A stretch of DNA of 64,000 nucleotides from Bombyx mori (Eukaryota > Arthropoda > Insecta > Lepidoptera > Bombycidae), in assembly GCF_030269925.1 (NCBI RefSeq), contig NC_085116.1, forward strand, positions 17,112,001 through 17,176,000, given 5' to 3'. The notes under the pieces were generated by a model. That model did not search any database. It had not been told where the DNA came from and saw nothing but the letters and a program-made list of their open reading frames with translations. This document shows, in pieces, positions 58,991 through 64,000 of this stretch. Each line of letters begins with the position of its first letter. Position 1 is the first letter of the stretch. A program made the translations under genes and the position numbers.

Positions 58991-61054
58991 TAAAATAAAA
59001 AAAGACTATAAAAGTAATAAGTAAATAAATAAAGGCTTCTAGATTTTTTTATGACTCTATTTCCAATAAAAGCTGAATTTAATCCAAAATATTACAGTTA
59101 CCTACCACAATAATCGTGACATTAATAGTTTTAACATTTTACGCGACACAGGCATCACAATACATACTTTTCTTGTTATTATAACACAATAAATAAATTG
59201 AAATCTTTCAAAAACGCCACCGCTTGTGGCTTGTAGAACACGGAACAGAAGTGAATTTCGTTAGTTGTCAAAACTTTATTGATGTAGAGCACATTTCGTT
59301 CTGTAGGGATGATATTGTACAAGCAAACGGTTTCACAAAGGGACGCTGCACTCTATTGTTAGCACTTCATTATTGTTCAATGTACTATGGCTGTTGTTTC
59401 CTGAGAGTTTTGAAGTGTTCTGTTAACGATCTCTCAGCTTGCTTGTTTTCGAGGAGCCAACACCCACCACCATGAATACCACTTAGCTCGGGGCATGAGG
59501 TTAAAGTTTAACAATTAGTGATTGCTTCACAGCAGGAATAAAAAGATAACTCTTAAAAGGAAAAGTTACGTAGGGACCATCAAGAGATACGTTACTGTAA
59601 AATTGTTACAGCTCACAAACTACAAAATATGCAAAAAATAACGTTCACACATACAAATCGGAAATTCAACGCTGATATGCGTCCGAAGCGCTAGTTTTAT
59701 CAGCAAGTCGAATGACGAGTCCGATCAGCTATTGCCCTTGAACAACTAGCAGTAAATCGTACGTAAAGTGTGGTAAATAAACTGCGACATTCTGGGTAAC
59801 GACTCCATTGTGGCGGCGCGTTATTTACGTTCTATTGCTGATTGTTCCAGAACGTAAGGATGGGACGCGACTACACAACTTACGTGTTTTTGAAAGTACA
59901 AAAAATATTATTGTTATAAGATGCCAGAGCTTGTCTTCGTAGGATAACCCCTTAGGCTACCAGCGAACAAGTTGGGAAAAAATATAATTTATAGAAAGTC
60001 GCATATACCATATTAACAGGATTCAAACAGTATATGGTCACATGAATACCCTAGGCGCCTTACCATGCTACAAATGCTTCAAGTTTAATTTACAAAATCC
60101 CAGTAAATTAAGTGTTTATGGGCAACCCTGAATGAGCACCGCAGCATGCTACCGTCCTGCCGATTACCAACCGCACCGTCAAAGCCTGCATTGTTCCTCA
60201 AAGCTCCATTGTTTCGGAACTTAACGCTTATTAAGAAAGGCAGGTCAAGGCACCCCAAACACACGCAGGACATCGAAATAGTTGTATAATCTCATCCCTA
60301 TAATGAAGAACTATCGGTACATATATTAAACAGTAATTTAAATCAGTTTATTTATTTTGAAAATGAAATATCATAATAAAAAAAAAAAATTACTCCCTCA
60401 TCCGTGAACTGATTTTAATATTAGGTATACTCGTCCGTCACTAGTGCATAGAAATAAATATGGTTATAAAACAGCGAATAAACTGCTTCAAGCGATCTCT
60501 TATGGCCTTAGCCCTGGCTGTGGGCAGATGCATCCCATTAAATAACTACAAGCTGGGCTTGAATATTTAAATACTAAAGCGAGAGAAATATATCACTGCT
60601 GGTAGCCTGCTAGCAACGTATTGACAGCGTTAATGCATTTAATATTATCCGAAGACACTAGAATATCTCACGTTAGAGTTTATCTCACACTTTTGTTTCG
60701 ATTACAATAGCATCATAAATAAAGGAATACCGAACATTTTTTAAGGTACAACTCACCTACATATTTACCTCCAGTCTTTTGTTCGTAGTTTCAAAGGAAT
60801 TCAATCCTTAGCCCAAAAGACATATGGTATTCAACGTGTTGGCAATATTAATGTGTTTAGAAGAAAAAAAACTCAGTAGGCACGATCACTGATCGCATTT
60901 CATAACCAGAGGGGTTCGGTTAATTAAATACTTATGTAAGTTCGAATGTTGGAGGATTAAATGTATACCTACATTATTCCTGGCATTTGTAATTTGTATT
61001 TATTGTTGTAATTAGAGCTGCTACGGACACTATTGTTACTGAAAATATTTCTAG

Positions 61055-61165
61055 GCAGCGGCTTCACTAATTCTCTGCCTAGAAATGCCAAAAATGCGAC
61101 GTATGTTCTTACCATCCGGTGGGTAGGACGCTCATCTGCGCACAAGCGCGTAAAGATACATTTGT
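61055..61165 (+). repeat. LINE tail fragment, diverged
   Basis: TAGGCAGCGGCTTCACTAAT and CTTACCATCCGGTGGGTAGG match the LINE 3' UTR with several changes. Confidence 0.55.
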
Positions 61166-61364
61166 AAATAAATACACTGTAATGCGGATTTAAACAGCTG
61201 AGAAATAAATAAAACTCCTGTACTAATTACTGACTACGCACACGTTTGGGAATGCGTAATTGAAACCGGGGAATGCATTCCGTAATCGAATAGCTTAGAT
61301 TGTAAAATAATGATCAAAAAACCTCTTGGAATGCACCGCAGGTAGATTAATGGTCGACTTTCGG

Positions 61365-61560
61365 ATGCCATAGACACGGCCCACTGAGTTTCTCACCGGA
61401 TCTTCTCAGCGGGTCGCGATTTCGATCCGACGGTAGATCCTGCGAAGCACTGCTCTTATTAGGGCTAGTGTTAGCAAATTTTCTCAACTCTGAGCTCACC
61501 CCTCTGGGCGTAGCTGGAATAGTCTCTTAGGCCTTAGGAATAGATAGGAGGAAAAAAAGC
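61365..61560 (+). repeat. Family B repeat with poly(A) end
   Basis: CCCACTGAGTTTCTCACCGG, GATCTTCTCAGCGGGTCGCG, and the end GAATAGATAGGAGGAAAAAA. Confidence 0.7.
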
Positions 61561-62320
61561 TTTCGTAGCATCATAACAACGCGAGCTTTTCTTGAGGATA
61601 AAATATGTAGTACATATATCCATGAGGAGTTGAAAATAATACTTTAAAGTGAGGTAAGAATTTGAGCATTTTAACAAATGTAACGCAACATTCTTTCGAC
61701 GAATGGAAGAAGTTTAATAAAAGCTGAATTGCGCTAATGATATTTACAAGATAGGCTGGTATATAATGTGTCGATAATTCGGACCGTCGATCTACCGAAT
61801 CATAACACCCGCTCGGTGAAAGATCTTCTTCTTACTAATGTTTCCAATAAGCGACACAATCTGGTCATCTGGTCATAGTAATTATTTTATTGTTGAATCA
61901 ATTACAAATCGTACACATAATTTGATTACACTGACGAAAAGCGTTTTGGATCAAAATCGACAGAATGTGTCAGAATATCTATTCTCAAAAGTAAACAATA
62001 GAAGGGATATTTATAATATTGTGTTGTTGTCAAGGAACTAACTAGGAAGAGGGGCACTGTCCTCTGATACTACTAGTCTGGTGGCCGAGTTGCTGCCCCG
62101 AGAATTTACGATAAAGACGCTCGCCACAGATCATTAAGCCTGGAGAGAGTGTGAATAGTTATCTACGGAATCTTATAATTATTGAAATTACTCCTAGATT
62201 GCAAGTGTAAGATTGCAGGATATATTCTCCACTTCCCTTTATACCATTCACATTTTTATGGATGATATTTTATATATCCCTGACGACATATCATATTAAT
62301 ACTAAGTACTACTACTGGTC

Positions 62321-62565
62321 TACTGGTGGTAGGACCTCTTGTGAGTCCGCACGGGTAGGTACCACCGCTCCGCCTATTTCTGCCGTGAAGCAGTAATGCG
62401 TTTCGGTTTGAAGGGTGGGGCAGCCGTTGTGACTATACTGAGACCTTAGAACTATATCTCAAGGTGTGTGGCGCATTTGCGTTGTAGATGTCTATGGGCT
62501 CCAGTAACCACTTAACATCAGGTGGGCTGTGAGCTCGTCCACACATCTAAGCAATAAAAAATAAA
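62321..62565 (+). mobile_element. Bm1 SINE body
   Basis: GGTGGTAGGACCTCTTGTGA to AGCAATAAAAAATAAATAAA. The head is missing. Confidence 0.9.
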
Positions 62566-62975
62566 TAAATAAAAAACTTCTTTCTACGCGTCTTTTATTC
62601 ATTACACAAAATTACCACGTCTTGCCATCTAAGTGTTGAGCTATTAAGGTTTTGAAATATTCACTAATCTCTCTTTCCCTCGACACAAAGAGAACACACA
62701 GAAAATATTTTCATAAAGCCCTTAGAACTTTGTTTACATATCACAGTGCAATGCACACACTCACTAAGTGTACCCGCAGCGCTTGAACTTAACAAATCGT
62801 TTGAGTAAAGCGGTCGCTATTGATCTCTTTTGTTTGCGTTATTCACTGGCTTATGTTTTGTTTACTCACTTTGAAGATTAACAACAAGTTACCATTATAG
62901 CCAGTCTAGATTGCCTATACAGTCCACGATTGACTGCCCATGATTAACTCATCGATAATGAAAACACAGTTTTTT

Positions 62976-63216
62976 TTAATACCTTTGATGGTTGGACGAA
63001 CTTCTGGTGTTAAGTGGTAACCGGAGCCCATAGACATGTACAACGTAAATGTCACCACCCACCCCGAGACATGAGTTCTAAGGTCTCAGTTTTTACAGTA
63101 CAATGGTTGCCCCACCCATCAAACCGAAGCGCATTACTGCTTTACTGCAGAAATTGGTGGGGTAGTAGTATCGGGCGGTAATCGTGCGGACTACCAAGAT
63201 GTCCTACCATCAGGTA
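62976..63216 (-). mobile_element. Bm1 SINE body, minus orientation, diverged
   Basis: Tail complement CTTCTGGTGTTAAGTGGTAA to AGATGTCCTACCATCAGG. A few small insertions; the head is missing. Confidence 0.8.
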
Positions 63217-64000
63217 ATTTAGGTATGTATAGAAACATTAATTATTATGAAAAATATTTAAGGCTTTATGTGTCTTTAGATTAAACAAAAACCCATGTTC
63301 TGATAACCCCACAAAATTGAGATTATGCGAAACGACAGGAGTCGTTCATGTGCCCATCATAAATAGGATAAAAAGATTTACGTAACCAGTGCTAAAAGTT
63401 AATGATTTGGCATTCTAATAACAAAATTATAAGCCAACACACACCGTTAATGAATTCCCGCATGCCTACATTCGAACCATATTTACATTTCTCTCTGTGT
63501 TCATTATCAAAGAAACTAGCAATACAATGAGGTCGGTCAACTCTATTACAATTTAAAAATGAATAAAAACCTTGTAAATAAATAAAATTTGCATGTAAAG
63601 CACGCGGTCTCCGCCATACGTGCGGCAGCGAGATGAAGATATCATACCACATTTTAAATTCAATGGTCATTTTGTTTCGTATTATTTATCAAATAAACAT
63701 AATTATCACGTCGGCTCTTATAAAAAATCTGCTCAGCGCGTTAACAGCGCCGACAATAAAATGGAATTAATTAGAATTGAAACCGTATTTTTATTAAAAC
63801 GAAATATTATACATAATATCAAATACATTAGATATATATTCATAGATTACTGATTAAGCTCTCATTTATGATATTCCGGTAATAAGACTTTTATCGAATT
63901 GTATTTATTTTTGAAATGCATTTATGGAGATCATTTTTACCGCATATCATCAACTTTGAAATGAATTATATAAATCAAATTGAAATTACGACTACAGTAT

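Larger units (their letters stand above)
52110..64000. other. Right end: no supportable host gene
   Basis: AT-rich DNA with repeats listed separately and degraded Bm1-like patches (about 52600-52760, 55848-55995, 59470-59560). The short ORFs lack codon bias, splice context or family motifs. Confidence 0.5.

Overview
The window is nuclear DNA of a moth, almost certainly a silkworm (Bombyx mori or a close relative). It is AT-rich, its few genes have GC-rich exons split by long introns, and it holds about twenty copies of the tRNA-derived Bombyx SINE Bm1. Three Bm1 copies in plus orientation and one in minus are close to full length. There is no operon structure, CRISPR array or cellular RNA gene.

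Two host genes can be supported, and they converge. Gene 1 (plus strand) enters from the left with its last three coding exons at 163-498, 1534-2082 and 2477-2727. All junctions are phase 1 and join without a stop. It encodes an acidic, serine-rich tail that turns basic near the end. A UGA at 2725-2727 closes the frame, but the same frame continues for 31 GC3-biased codons to a UAG at 2821-2823. Gene 2 (minus strand) runs from about 40.09 kb to 7.64 kb. Ten exons assemble in phase into a predicted 822-residue protein: disordered N-terminus, coiled coil, one PDZ domain, a second coiled coil, and a long Ser/Arg-rich tail. It looks like a cytoplasmic scaffold; I do not recognise the orthologue.

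Most other identifiable sequence is transposons. The main one is a non-LTR retrotransposon of the Jockey/CR1 type at 47.5-51.09 kb. Its endonuclease plus reverse-transcriptase ORF is uninterrupted. It is followed with no gap by a full-length Bm1 in the same direction. The last ~50 bp of this LINE and of Bm1 are clearly similar, which suggests that Bm1 borrows this LINE's retrotransposition machinery. Truncated tails of the LINE are scattered through the window. Others present are four decayed RTE-like LINE 3' ends, two related ~300 bp repeat families (A and B, B with poly(A)), a ~410 bp family C with a 3' hairpin, a group of repeats beginning ACTAGC (D), a 264 bp hAT-type MITE with an exact 8 bp target duplication, a TIR-type MITE, and an 84 bp-arm foldback.

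Layout: 1-2.9 kb gene 1; 2.9-7.6 kb intergenic; 7.6-40.1 kb gene 2, its large introns full of repeats; 40.1-47.5 kb upstream flank with repeats; 47.5-52 kb LINE, Bm1 and family A; 52-64 kb no supportable host gene.
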